Below are positions 24,417-33,609 of a stretch of 37,953 bases of DNA, one piece after another; position 1 is the first letter of the stretch; every line of letters starts with the position of its first letter. Under the pieces are notes generated by a model. It searched no databases and had not been told where the DNA came from. It saw only the letters and a list, made by a program, of their open reading frames with translations. The position numbers and the translations under genes are program-made. The stretch is from an uncultured Prevotella sp. (GTDB lineage: Bacteria; Bacteroidota; Bacteroidia; Bacteroidales; Bacteroidaceae), in assembly GCA_900544825.1 (NCBI GenBank), contig UQWP01000032.1, positions 1-37,953 of the forward strand. Direction: 5' to 3'.

Positions 24417-25373
24417 ATGAAAGCAAGATATTTGTTCCCAAAGGATTATATGGCAGATCCTTCTGCCAATGTGTTTAACGGTCGCCTGTATGTTTACCCT
24501 TCTCATGACTGGGACAGCGGCGAATGCTTCGATGATGATGGCGGTCACTTCCAGATGAAAGACTATCACGTTCTCTCTATGGACGACGTGATGGAGGGTG
24601 AGGTAACCGATCATGGTGTGATTCTCGATGTGAAGGACGTGCCATGGGCTGAGAAGCAGATGTGGGATAACGATGTAGTGGAGAAGGATGGCAAGTACTA
24701 TCTCATCTTCTCTGCCAAGGATTATAATGGTGTGTTCCATCTCGGTGTGGCAGTGGCTGACAAGCCGGAAGGTCCTTTCATTCCGAATGCCGACCCTATC
24801 CGCAAGTCATACAGCATCGACCCTTGCGTGTTCAAGGATGATGACGGTAAGATTTACTGCTACTTCGGCGGTATCTGGGGCGGTCAGCTTCAGTGGTACA
24901 AGGACAACAAGGCGTTGAAGAATGAGCATCTCCCTGAAGGCAAGGAGAATCCGTTGCCATCTCGTGTGGCCATGATGACGGATGATGTGCAGCAGTTTGC
25001 AGAAATGCCAAAGCCTGTTGTCATCGTTGACGAAGAGGGTAAGATCTTGCCAGCCGATGATCCGCATCGCTTCTTCGAGGCTAGCTGGATGCACAAGTAC
25101 AATGGCAAGTATTACTTCAGCTACTCTACCGGTGATACTCATTATCTCTGCTATGCGGTAGGTGATAATCCTTATGGCCCGTTCACTTACAAGGGCGTCA
25201 TCCTGGAGCCGGTTGTAGGTTGGACTACCCATCACAGCATCTGTGAGTACAAGGGACAGTGGTATCTGTTCCATCACGACTGCGTGCCATCTAATGATAC
25301 AACCTGGCTTCGCAGCGTAAAGGTGGCTCCTCTTTTCTATGATGAGGAGGGTAACATCTTGCCAGTAAAATAA
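24417..25373 (+). CDS. xynB: GH43 beta-xylosidase / alpha-L-arabinofuranosidase, cytoplasmic
   Basis: The 318-residue five-bladed propeller enzyme has no signal peptide. The base Asp14 is in YMADPSANVF, the pKa-modulating Asp135 in SIDPCVFKD and the acid Glu221 in RFFEASWMHK. Lack of a signal peptide fits the role of finishing imported xylo-oligosaccharides inside the cell. It is the last gene of the operon, 46 bp after GH10 and followed by a terminator. The exact specificity, xyloside or arabinoside, cannot be decided from sequence alone. Confidence 0.92.
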   Translation: MKARYLFPKDYMADPSANVFNGRLYVYPSHDWDSGECFDDDGGHFQMKDYHVLSMDDVMEGEVTDHGVILDVKDVPWAEKQMWDNDVVEKDGKYYLIFSAKDYNGVFHLGVAVADKPEGPFIPNADPIRKSYSIDPCVFKDDDGKIYCYFGGIWGGQLQWYKDNKALKNEHLPEGKENPLPSRVAMMTDDVQQFAEMPKPVVIVDEEGKILPADDPHRFFEASWMHKYNGKYYFSYSTGDTHYLCYAVGDNPYGPFTYKGVILEPVVGWTTHHSICEYKGQWYLFHHDCVPSNDTTWLRSVKVAPLFYDEEGNILPVK

Positions 25374-25458
25374 AATACAAGACAATGGCTTTTAGGTTTA
25401 TATGTTTAAATAGGTTAGGTGAATAGTTGATAGCAAAGCAAATGTTAGTTTATGCCAG

Positions 25459-25492
25459 GCAGCATCTTCGCGAGGAAGGTGCTGCTTTTTTT
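25459..25492 (+). terminator. Intrinsic terminator of the xylan operon
   Basis: The 11-bp stem GCAGCATCTTC / GAAGGTGCTGC (one G-T pair) has a 5-nt loop and is followed by seven T. It lies 85 nt after the GH43 stop. Confidence 0.9.
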
Positions 25493-25554
25493 AATCTAAT
25501 GTTATTTTTAAGTTATTTCTTCCATTTTGTTAGAGAATTCAGAGTTTTTTTGTT

Positions 25555-25562
25555 TACCTTTG
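25555..25562 (+). promoter_or_regulatory. -7 element of the ABC exporter operon
   Basis: TACCTTTG matches TAnnTTTG, about 30 nt before the permease start codon. A TTG lies 25 nt upstream, somewhat farther than usual. Confidence 0.6.
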
Positions 25563-25591
25563 TACCCGTAAACCAATGAAACGAAAGAACT

Positions 25592-26989
25592 ATGTTGAAA
25601 TTACTGTTAAGGTTATGGTGGCTGCAACAGCGCCGTAACTTCCGCAAGAGAGATGCCTTCGTGGCTTGCTACATCATCTTCGTGTATGTGGCGGTGGGAT
25701 TCAGCTTCTTTCAGGGCTTCACCGAGAGTGGAGGAGAACTGAAGGGAGAGGACATGCCGGCTCTGTTGGGTGCGGGCATCGTAATCGGTATGCTGATTCC
25801 TGACATCATCATGAAGATGGTGATGAAGCGGGATATTACGGCAATGGATGATTATGTGAAGTCGCGCCCAGTGCCAGAGAAAATCTGGAACAAGTTCCTG
25901 CTCACTACCAATCTCGTGAGCTTCTGGAACTATGTGCTTCCGGTGCTTACGCTTCCGGTGTTCATCTATCTTCTGCCGGCAGGTGAGGTTGTAGCCAGCT
26001 TCTTCCTGTTCCTGGAGTTCTCTTTTGTCAACGGCATCTATATCACCTGTTACCGCAAGGCTACGGAGTGGATTCTGAAATGGCCTTTGATACTGGGATG
26101 GATAGGCATGTTTGTGGTGCTGATAGGATATATGTTTGTGGCTTCCTTCTTCCCAGTATATATGGGATGGATAGGTCTCTTCTTCCTTGCTGGAGCGGTA
26201 TTCTCCGGACTTACCGCCTATCTCTATCACGAAAAGATTTATAACGAGCAGAAACAGAAGGTTTCCAAGTTCCGTGGATTCAGCCATGTCAACCTCTTCA
26301 GCTTGCAATATATCGGCACATTGAGAGCAAAGCGTGTCCGTACGATGGTGATTTTGATTACTGCCATCTTCCTCTTTGACGCCTATCTCTTTGCCCTTCT
26401 TCCTGCAGAACCGGGACAGGAAATAGGGGACAAGGTGGCTATGACTACCCTCTATGTAGCGGGTGCCATCCTGCTGCCATCGGTGGTATTGTCGCAATGG
26501 ACCTTTGGTATTGAGGCAAACTTCTTCCATGGTTTGATGACCAAGCCGGTAAAGGTGAAGCAGATGCTGCAGAATTGTTTCTATTATTATATGGTAGTGA
26601 GTGCGATAGCCTTACTGCTAACCATGCCGTTCCTTTTCCTGGAGGCAGGAATCGGAATCCAGGTGCTTATTAGTGGTTTCTGTCTGGCGGTATTCATCAA
26701 TCTCTTCAATCTGCCTACGGCACTCTTCTCTTCCCGTCTGGAGATATTCCAGACTTCCATGTTCAGCATGCAGGGAGCGAATCTGAAGATCAATCTTTAT
26801 GCCATCGCCTTCCTCTTCCCGCTGGCTGGCGTCTGTGCAGTCTATCATTTCTTCGGTGAGACGGCATGGTGCATCACCTGTGTGGCAATGGCAGTCTTCA
26901 GCATCGCCATCCACAAATGGTTTATCGCCAAGATTGCTGCCATCTTCGAGAAGAACAAGTATAAGCGCATGGAGAAGTTCATGAGTTAA
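25592..26989 (+). CDS. ABC transporter permease, DUF5687-like
   Basis: The 465-residue integral membrane protein has roughly ten or more hydrophobic segments and a positively charged N-terminus (LWWLQQRRNFRKRD). It lacks binding-protein-dependent permease motifs. It resembles Bacteroidetes permeases of the DUF5687 type, which pair with a single ATPase as here. The ATPase gene starts 72 bp downstream. The substrate is not identifiable. Confidence 0.8.
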   Translation: MLKLLLRLWWLQQRRNFRKRDAFVACYIIFVYVAVGFSFFQGFTESGGELKGEDMPALLGAGIVIGMLIPDIIMKMVMKRDITAMDDYVKSRPVPEKIWNKFLLTTNLVSFWNYVLPVLTLPVFIYLLPAGEVVASFFLFLEFSFVNGIYITCYRKATEWILKWPLILGWIGMFVVLIGYMFVASFFPVYMGWIGLFFLAGAVFSGLTAYLYHEKIYNEQKQKVSKFRGFSHVNLFSLQYIGTLRAKRVRTMVILITAIFLFDAYLFALLPAEPGQEIGDKVAMTTLYVAGAILLPSVVLSQWTFGIEANFFHGLMTKPVKVKQMLQNCFYYYMVVSAIALLLTMPFLFLEAGIGIQVLISGFCLAVFINLFNLPTALFSSRLEIFQTSMFSMQGANLKINLYAIAFLFPLAGVCAVYHFFGETAWCITCVAMAVFSIAIHKWFIAKIAAIFEKNKYKRMEKFMS

Positions 26990-27061
26990 GTGAAGAGTGA
27001 AGAATTCAATAGCTTTACTAATCATAAAGTTCAATGTTCAAAATTCAAAGTTCAAAGTAAA

Positions 27062-27769
27062 ATGATCAAGATTCAGAATCTCAGGAAAATATATAATGGC
27101 AATACCGTACTCGATATTGATAATCTGGGTATTGCAAAGGGCGAGTTGATAGGACTCGTAGGTAATAATGGTGCGGGCAAGACCACCTTGCTCCGTCTGA
27201 TTCTCGACCTGATTCAGGCTGATGATGGTTTCGTGGAAAGCAATGGACAGAAGGTGAACGAGAGTGAGACCTGGAAGGAATATACCGGCAGTTACATCGA
27301 CGGCAGATTCCTCATCGACTTCCTCACCCCTGAGGAATACTTCGATTTCATCGCTGATGTCTATAACATCGACGATAAAACCTTGCAGGAGCGACTGGCG
27401 CTGTTTGAGGGCTTTATGCACGATGAAATCATGGGAACCAAGAAGTATCTCCGTGATTTCTCTCAGGGCAACCGACAGAAGATTGGCATCATCGGAGCGA
27501 TGATCATCAATCCGAAGGTTCTTCTCCTGGATGAGCCATTCAACTATCTCGACCCATCTTCCCAGATGACTATCGCCCACATGATTCAGCGTATCTGCAA
27601 GGAGCAGGGCACTACGGTCATCATCTCTAGCCACAACCTCAACTTCGTTGCCGACATCTCCTCCCGCATCCTCCTGCTGGAGAAAGGCAAGCTGGTGAAG
27701 GATCTTCCTAATGCCGATGGCGCCGCCATCGCTGAACTCAATGAGTACTTCGGTATTCAGGCGGAATAA
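27062..27769 (+). CDS. ABC transporter ATP-binding protein
   Basis: The product is 235 residues from ATG 27062. An in-frame GTG at 26990 would add 24 residues encoded by a low-complexity TTCAAAATTCAAAGTTCAAA stretch and is rejected. Walker A is GNNGAGKT (34-41), the signature is FSQGNRQ (133-139), Walker B is VLLLDEP (153-159), and SSH is the H-loop. It energises the permease encoded just upstream, probably as an exporter. Confidence 0.92.
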   Translation: MIKIQNLRKIYNGNTVLDIDNLGIAKGELIGLVGNNGAGKTTLLRLILDLIQADDGFVESNGQKVNESETWKEYTGSYIDGRFLIDFLTPEEYFDFIADVYNIDDKTLQERLALFEGFMHDEIMGTKKYLRDFSQGNRQKIGIIGAMIINPKVLLLDEPFNYLDPSSQMTIAHMIQRICKEQGTTVIISSHNLNFVADISSRILLLEKGKLVKDLPNADGAAIAELNEYFGIQAE

Positions 27770-27802
27770 GAACACGATATTACATAGATAAATCTCTCTC
27801 TC

Positions 27803-27880
27803 AGAATCGTCAGTGAAGCAACAGAATTGCTTCCTGGCGATTCTTCGTGAAGGGCGTTTTTGAAAGTAGCTTTCTATGCA
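27803..27880 (+). other. Strong hairpin plus copy of a dispersed repeat end
   Basis: A stem of about 18 bp (AGAATCGTCAG-T-GAAGCAA with TTGCTTC-CTGGCGATTCT, 27803-27844) follows the ABC ATPase gene by about 35 nt. It is followed by GTGAAGGGCGTTTTTGAAAG (27846-27865) and TAGCTTTCTATG, a close copy of the right end of the repeat element at 6741-6776. The hairpin may act as a terminator although the T run is short and displaced. Confidence 0.55.
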
Positions 27881-27973
27881 CCGGATGTTTGAACCTTTTG
27901 CGAACTCTTCCGTCTTTTCTTCACCATTAATATAAATTATACTTCAAGATAAAGGATTTTGAAAATGATTTAG

Positions 27974-27981
27974 TACTTTTG
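27974..27981 (+). promoter_or_regulatory. -7 element upstream of the GLPGLI genes
   Basis: TACTTTTG matches TAnnTTTG, 43 nt upstream of the first GLPGLI start codon. A correctly spaced -33 is not seen. Confidence 0.55.
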
Positions 27982-28024
27982 CAGTCAAAAGAGTATTTCT
28001 TTAATTTTTAAAGGTTATATTAAT

Positions 28025-28855
28025 ATGTTTGTTAAGAGATTTTTTATAAGTATATCCATGTTATTCTTTGGTGCGCTTCTGTTGCAGGCAAAGAACAATG
28101 TGATAGACAGTGGGCAATATCTGTGCTCATACTATTATTGTTATTCGAAAGATACGATAAAGAATGATGAGAAAGGAGAGGATTTGCTCTTTCTTTCTAT
28201 CGGAAAGAATGTTTCAAAATGCTATAGCTATTATACTTATCAGAGTGATTCCTTGAAATCTACAGAAGATGGCAAGGCGAAGTTTCGCGCTTTATTCAAA
28301 GAAGCCCTTAAGCGAGAAGGATATCTGACTAATTCTTTTCCACATCGCAGAATGACGGCATGCGTCTATAAGAATTATCCGCAGAATATGATGACGGTAA
28401 CGGACGATCTGATGTCTCAGTATTATGAATATAGTGACAGCCTGGGTTTACAGGATTGGGTGGTTGAAGGTGATAGCATTAAAAACATATTAGGCTATAA
28501 CTGTCAGAAGGCAACCTGTAGATTCCGTGGTCGCTCTTGGACAGCATGGTTTGCCTTGGATGTTCCTATGAGTGATGGCCCTTGGAAGTTCTGTGGTCTT
28601 CCTGGTTTGATTATGGAGGTGTATGACAAGGGAAGACAGCAATATTTTTGCATCAAGGGATTGCAAAAGGATGCTGGCACGCCTATCGTTTATGATGTTT
28701 TCAATAGAAAACGGATAAAGATAGACCGGAAATCTTTTCTGAAGTCTAAATATAATTATTTTCATAATCAAAATAGCATAGACGAGGCTACGTCAGGTAT
28801 ATCCTTAGGTTTGCCAGACGAAAAACGTAACTATGACTTGATAGAAAGAAATTAG
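28025..28855 (+). CDS. GLPGLI family protein (copy 1)
   Basis: The 276-residue secreted protein starts with a signal peptide (MFVKRFFISISMLFFGALLLQA) and carries the family motif in DGPWKFCGLPGLIMEVYD (about residues 187-204). Further conserved blocks are KCYSYYTYQSDSL, HRRMTACVYKNYPQ and QKATCRFRGRSWTAWFALD. The function of the family is unknown. Members often stand beside TonB-receptor-like outer-membrane proteins, as here. It forms a tandem pair with the next gene, 27 bp downstream. Confidence 0.9.
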   Translation: MFVKRFFISISMLFFGALLLQAKNNVIDSGQYLCSYYYCYSKDTIKNDEKGEDLLFLSIGKNVSKCYSYYTYQSDSLKSTEDGKAKFRALFKEALKREGYLTNSFPHRRMTACVYKNYPQNMMTVTDDLMSQYYEYSDSLGLQDWVVEGDSIKNILGYNCQKATCRFRGRSWTAWFALDVPMSDGPWKFCGLPGLIMEVYDKGRQQYFCIKGLQKDAGTPIVYDVFNRKRIKIDRKSFLKSKYNYFHNQNSIDEATSGISLGLPDEKRNYDLIERN

Positions 28856-28882
28856 TCTATCACTACTCAACAAGTAAGATTT

Positions 28883-29725
28883 ATGAAGAGAGTTTATTTC
28901 ATATTTCTATTTTTAACTTTTTATCTTATTGGCTTTGCCCAAAATAAGAAGATAGATACGGCTAATATGCTGTGTAGCTATGTATATGAATATCTTACGG
29001 ATACGCTGTCTGGAGAACAACAGCGCAAGGAAGACTTGCTCTATCTGCAAATCGGAGCGGAGAGTTCTAAATGCTATAGCTATTATACTTATCAGTGTGA
29101 TTCTCTGATGGCTTCTCCTAATGGCGATAAACTATGGGATAGCTTCTTGACGGAAGCGATAGGGAAAGGACTGAAAGGAAAGCAATTGCGCAATGCCATA
29201 CCCCATCGCAGAATGACTGCTACCATTTATAAGAATTATCCGCAAGGGGAAATGACCATTACTGATTTCCTGTTGGGACAATATTATCTTTATGGAGATT
29301 CCCTGAATGCGCAGGAGTGGAATATGGAAAATGACAGCACGAAGATGGTGCTCGGTCATGAATGCCAAAAGGCTACCTGCTGCTTCCGAGGAAGACAATG
29401 GACAGCCTGGTTTGCCCTGGATGTTCCTGTAAGTGACGGTCCCTGGAAGTTCTGCGGACTCCCTGGCTTGATTATGGAAGTGTATGATAGGGGAAAGCAA
29501 TACTGTTTCTGTATCAATGGAATGCAGCAGGTTAGTGAAAAACCTATTACTTTTGGTGTACTTGACAAGGAATTCAAGCGTTTTCAGAAAACGACAAGAA
29601 AGGAGTTCCTGCAATCAAAATATAAGTATCTGAAAAATCAGAACAGTATCAACGAGGCTTCAACGGGAATATCTCTGGGTGGCTCGGATGAAGTTCTGAA
29701 ATATGATCTGATAGAAAAAGAATAA
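28883..29725 (+). CDS. GLPGLI family protein (copy 2)
   Basis: The 280-residue tandem paralogue of the preceding protein has the signal peptide MKRVYFIFLFLTFYLIGFAQ and the same core DGPWKFCGLPGLIMEVYD. It aligns with copy 1 over the full length, with stretches such as KCYSYYTYQ, HRRMTA and FRGRQWTAWFALDVP in common. The outer-membrane receptor gene follows 47 bp later, suggesting one operon. Function is unknown. Confidence 0.9.
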   Translation: MKRVYFIFLFLTFYLIGFAQNKKIDTANMLCSYVYEYLTDTLSGEQQRKEDLLYLQIGAESSKCYSYYTYQCDSLMASPNGDKLWDSFLTEAIGKGLKGKQLRNAIPHRRMTATIYKNYPQGEMTITDFLLGQYYLYGDSLNAQEWNMENDSTKMVLGHECQKATCCFRGRQWTAWFALDVPVSDGPWKFCGLPGLIMEVYDRGKQYCFCINGMQQVSEKPITFGVLDKEFKRFQKTTRKEFLQSKYKYLKNQNSINEASTGISLGGSDEVLKYDLIEKE

Positions 29726-29772
29726 GTATCAATGTAAAGAGAAGTCGGAATGGTTTCTCAAGAAGATAATTT

Positions 29773-32409
29773 ATGAAGCAACTGTTTTTATATCTGTGGT
29801 TTATCTGCATGAGCACTTTGACCTATGCCCAGCAAGTCACCTTGTCGGGTAAGGTGGAAGATGCCTATACGGGCAACGGGTTGCAGGGAGTGATGGTTAC
29901 CATCCGACCTGCTGTCGGCAATAGAATCCTGAAGTTTACCAAGACGCAGGCAGATGGAAGTTTCCTGTTGTCGCTCAATGCGATTCCGGAAGGTCGTAAC
30001 GTGCTGCATTTCTCGATGATGGGATATGCTACGAAAGTTATCCCCTTATCAAAGGATACTACCCAATATGATGTACTCCTGACGGAGCAGGCTACAAAGC
30101 TGAAGGATGTTGTGGTGAAGGCTCCAAGTATCCGACAGCGGGGCGATACCATCTCCTACAATGTGGCAAGCTTTGCTGATGCCAACGACAAGAGCCTGGC
30201 TGATGTCTTGAAGAAGATGCCGGGAATGGAGGTGTCGGACAAGGGAGAAATCAAATATAACGGCAAGGCTATCAATAAGTTTTATATCGAAGGACATGAT
30301 ATGCTCGGCGGCCGCTATTCCATCGCCACCAACAATATCCATCAGAAGGATGTAGGTTCGGTAGAGGTGATGACCAATCATCAACCTATCAAGGCTTTGG
30401 AAGATATGTTGTTCTCGCAAGACCCTGCCATCAATATCAAACTGAAGGAATCTGCCAAGAGTCGTCTGGTAGGAACGCTGAAAGCAGGTGGCGGTATGGA
30501 GCAGAAGAAAGGGGAGAAGTTTGGTAAGCTGAATGTCTGGGAAGGTGAGATGTCGTTGATGCGCTTTGCCAAGAAAGCCCAGTCGCTCAATACCTTCAAG
30601 AGTAATAATATAGGTACGGATGTAACCGGTGAAGGCAATCTCCTCTTTTCGGATGGTGGTACTGGAGTGATGGGAAATTCTTATCATTTGAAAGATTACG
30701 TAAATGTTACGCCCGACCAGCTGACGGATATTTCAGACAGTAGGGTGCGCAAGAACCAGACTCATGTTTTCACAACCAATAATCTCTGGGTATTAGGCAA
30801 AAATACGGATTTGTCTTCTCAGATAGTCTATACCCACGACCGTCTTCTTTCTTCCTCATTCAGTAATACCCAGTATTTCCTGAATGATTCAACCATTTAT
30901 GATATAGAGGATGAACAGGCTAAGCAGAAGCAGAACAGATTGGTTGCCGACTTTACGCTGACTTCGAATGGCGAAAAGGCGTACGTAGCTAATCAGTTTT
31001 CCACCGACCTGGCCTGGAATGATGTCATGATGGATATTGACGGCTCTTATCCTAACCATCAGCAAGTCAAGATGCCGAAATATAAAGTATCTGACAAGTT
31101 GGAACTGTTGCAGCGGAGTGGCAAGCGAACCTATACCTTTAACACGTATAATTCCTATATGGTGAATCCGCACTCTCTGACAGTTGATAATTCGCAGCAA
31201 ACGGCTTATCAAAGTGTTCGTTCGGCAGCATTCTTCAGTCATACCAATACTTCGCTCGGCTTTTTCCTCAAGCCTTTTACCGTGATGATGAAGGTAGGCT
31301 TGCAGGTATTGAGCAGAACGATGAAGAGTCATCTGGAAAGAGTACCCGATTCCCTGGGCAATATGCGCAATCAGATAGGCATGACCTTCTTCCGAGCCTA
31401 TGCATCGCCGGAAGCTGAGTTTAACCAGAGTGGCTGGCATATCCGTTTCCAGATGCCTATCACCTTTACACCTTATTATTATAATGATAAGTTGATGGCT
31501 TCTAAAGAGAACGCCAGCAAGACGCTGGTTACTCCTCAACTCAGCGTGAGCTATTTTCTTACAGCCTGTTTGCAGGCTACGCTTTCCGGTGGAATCGCTC
31601 AGCGGGAAGTGGATGAACAGAATTTCTATCAGGGGCTGCTGATGCGTGACTACCGTAATCTTTATACGGGTTTTGTGGATTATACTGCTGACAAGAGCAA
31701 GCATGTTTCCTTCAACATCAACTATAAGCGTCCTCTTGCTACCATCTTTGCCAATGCCTACATCCGCAAGAGCTGGTCTGACAGTCATCTTACGGTGGCT
31801 CGTGATTTTGTGGGTGATTATATCATCAACTCCTATTTCTCCAACAGCAGCAGTTCTGAAAACCTGATGGCTGGTGGAAAGGTGAGTAAGGGATTGGGAT
31901 TCATGCATGGACTCGTTAGCGTAGGTTTTGATTATCTGAGGTTTGATGGCTTCCTGCGTCAGAACGATTCTCCTTCAGCCTATTCATCTGATAACTATAT
32001 GTTGTCGGCAAAGTGGAGCGGTCGTCCTGCGGATTGGTTCAATTTCACCTATGAGCTGAACTGGGATAAGGATAAGATGGTATTGAAGAATTTGGGCTTC
32101 GATTCTTCCTCTACCAATCTTGCCCAGCATCTTACTTTCAACTTCCAGCCATTGAAGTCATGGTTCATCAAGTTGCATGGAGAGCATTATCGCAATCAGA
32201 TAGCAGATCATCAGCACAAGAATCTTACTCTTGCCGATGCATCCACCAGTTATGGCTTCAGGAATGGCATGGAGTTGAGCCTGACTGCGCTTAATCTTTT
32301 CAATCAGCGCACCTACGGCTATACTGTTTATTCGGGGTTGACCCGTACGAGCAAGGAGTATCAGTTGCGAGGCAGGACAATACTGATGTCTATGTTCTTT
32401 CATTTTTGA
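29773..32409 (+). CDS. TonB-receptor-like outer-membrane beta-barrel protein
   Basis: The 878-residue protein has a signal peptide (MKQLFLYLWFICMSTLTYAQ), a CarboxypepD_reg-like domain (about 22-105: VTLSGKVEDAYTGNGLQGVM), a plug-like region with LKDVVVKAP and DVLKKMPGMEVSDKGEIKYN, and a long barrel ending in ILMSMFFHF. It is not a canonical SusC: no SusD gene adjoins. It probably works with the two GLPGLI proteins upstream. A paralogue, truncated at its 5' end, lies at 36058-37938; their C-terminal regions (LSLTALNLFNQRTYG / LSAELRNLFNKKNYM) align. Confidence 0.85.
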   Translation: MKQLFLYLWFICMSTLTYAQQVTLSGKVEDAYTGNGLQGVMVTIRPAVGNRILKFTKTQADGSFLLSLNAIPEGRNVLHFSMMGYATKVIPLSKDTTQYDVLLTEQATKLKDVVVKAPSIRQRGDTISYNVASFADANDKSLADVLKKMPGMEVSDKGEIKYNGKAINKFYIEGHDMLGGRYSIATNNIHQKDVGSVEVMTNHQPIKALEDMLFSQDPAINIKLKESAKSRLVGTLKAGGGMEQKKGEKFGKLNVWEGEMSLMRFAKKAQSLNTFKSNNIGTDVTGEGNLLFSDGGTGVMGNSYHLKDYVNVTPDQLTDISDSRVRKNQTHVFTTNNLWVLGKNTDLSSQIVYTHDRLLSSSFSNTQYFLNDSTIYDIEDEQAKQKQNRLVADFTLTSNGEKAYVANQFSTDLAWNDVMMDIDGSYPNHQQVKMPKYKVSDKLELLQRSGKRTYTFNTYNSYMVNPHSLTVDNSQQTAYQSVRSAAFFSHTNTSLGFFLKPFTVMMKVGLQVLSRTMKSHLERVPDSLGNMRNQIGMTFFRAYASPEAEFNQSGWHIRFQMPITFTPYYYNDKLMASKENASKTLVTPQLSVSYFLTACLQATLSGGIAQREVDEQNFYQGLLMRDYRNLYTGFVDYTADKSKHVSFNINYKRPLATIFANAYIRKSWSDSHLTVARDFVGDYIINSYFSNSSSSENLMAGGKVSKGLGFMHGLVSVGFDYLRFDGFLRQNDSPSAYSSDNYMLSAKWSGRPADWFNFTYELNWDKDKMVLKNLGFDSSSTNLAQHLTFNFQPLKSWFIKLHGEHYRNQIADHQHKNLTLADASTSYGFRNGMELSLTALNLFNQRTYGYTVYSGLTRTSKEYQLRGRTILMSMFFHF

Positions 32410-32513
32410 TAATGGAGACAATAGTTCTGCCGTTTCTGAAAGATTTTCCGGTAGATTTGGTTAAATATCAAAAATTATAAATGTAATTGTAATAAGAGTA
32501 TTTATAATTTTTG

Positions 32514-32521
32514 TACCTTTG
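32514..32521 (+). promoter_or_regulatory. -7 element of trmB
   Basis: TACCTTTG matches TAnnTTTG, 24 nt before the start codon at 32546. The in-frame TTG at 32519 lies inside this element and so cannot be the translation start. Confidence 0.65.
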
Positions 32522-32545
32522 CACCCAAACGAAGAAAAAAAATCA

Positions 32546-33316
32546 ATGAGCAAAGGAAAATTAGCTAAGTTTGCGGATATGGAGCGTTTCGAGAACGTGT
32601 TCCAGTATCCATATAGTGTAGTAGATGACGTGCCTTTCGATATGAAGGGCAAGTGGCGTGAGATGTATTTCCACAATGATAATCCTATCGTGCTGGAGTT
32701 GGGATGCGGCAAGGGTGAATATACCGTGGAACTTGCCAAACTCTATCCTGAAATGAACTTCATCGGTGTGGATATCAAGGGTGCACGAATGTGGACAGGT
32801 GCCAAGAAGGCGATAGAAGAAGGACAGAAGAACGTGGCTTTCCTCCGTACCAACATCGAGATTATCGACCGCTTCTTTGCAGAGGATGAGGTGCAGGAAA
32901 TCTGGCTCACCTTCTCTGATCCGCAGATGAAGAACCCTCGCAAGCGTCTTACATCTACTTACTTCATGAACCGTTATCGTCACTTCCTCGTGGATGGCGG
33001 TATTATCCATCTGAAGACGGACTCCAACTTCCTCTTCACCTATACTACTTATATGGTGGATGGCAACCATCTGCCTGTGCTCTTCCGCACTGAGGACCTC
33101 TATCATCAGGAGGGTATCGATGAGGAAACCCGTAAGATTCTCTCTATCCAGACTTATTATGAGAGTATGTGGATAGAGCGTGGATTGAACATCAAGTATC
33201 AGAAGTTCGCCTTGCCACGTGAGGGTGAGCTGGTGGAACCTGATATTGAGATTCCTCTGGATGATTATCGAAGTTATCGCCGTGACAAGCGAAGCTCAAA
33301 GGATACAGCGAAGTAA
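32546..33316 (+). CDS. trmB: tRNA (guanine-N7)-methyltransferase
   Basis: The 256-residue enzyme methylates G46 of tRNA with S-adenosylmethionine. The SAM-binding motif is LELGCGKGEYT (about 50-60), followed by FIGVDIKGARMW and the family-specific IWLTFSDPQMKNPRKRL. The start at ATG 32546 is chosen because the longer frame begins in the promoter. It is a housekeeping gene, and the flanking genes are unrelated. Confidence 0.95.
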   Translation: MSKGKLAKFADMERFENVFQYPYSVVDDVPFDMKGKWREMYFHNDNPIVLELGCGKGEYTVELAKLYPEMNFIGVDIKGARMWTGAKKAIEEGQKNVAFLRTNIEIIDRFFAEDEVQEIWLTFSDPQMKNPRKRLTSTYFMNRYRHFLVDGGIIHLKTDSNFLFTYTTYMVDGNHLPVLFRTEDLYHQEGIDEETRKILSIQTYYESMWIERGLNIKYQKFALPREGELVEPDIEIPLDDYRSYRRDKRSSKDTAK

Positions 33317-33460
33317 GTTATCGCAATATATCTAAAAGCGTCTGCCTGATTACTTCCAGATTAAATATCAGGACTAGTCTTAGGTTAGGGATATGTATAG
33401 TATTCTCTTACTATATCTTTTGTTAAATCCGGGAATAATCTTGTTGAATTCAAAAAGAAA

Positions 33461-33504
33461 AAGGTGGAAATGCTTGGTGTTTCCACCTTATTTTATTAAA
33501 TTTG
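33461..33504 (+). promoter_or_regulatory. Terminator-like hairpin overlapping the GH3 promoter
   Basis: The hairpin AAGGTGGAAA / TTTCCACCTT (33461-33470, 33480-33489) is followed by ATTTTATT and could end trmB transcripts. Its loop holds TTG (33474-33476), which is spaced 20 nt from a -7 element TAAATTTG (33497-33504). Terminator and promoter would therefore share sequence. The implied GH3 leader is about 98 nt. Confidence 0.5.
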
Positions 33505-33609
33505 CAACAAGTTTTTGAAGAAATGCAGTATTCTTAGTGACTGTATGGAACTGACGAAACGACTAAAAGAACAGAATAGTGATAAATAACTAACTAAATA
33601 AACGACAAA

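Noticed and set aside
26990..27061. N-terminal extension of the ABC ATPase from GTG 26990
   Set aside because: The added residues come from a low-complexity TTCAAAGTTCAAA stretch, and the ATPase fold begins at MIKIQNLRK.
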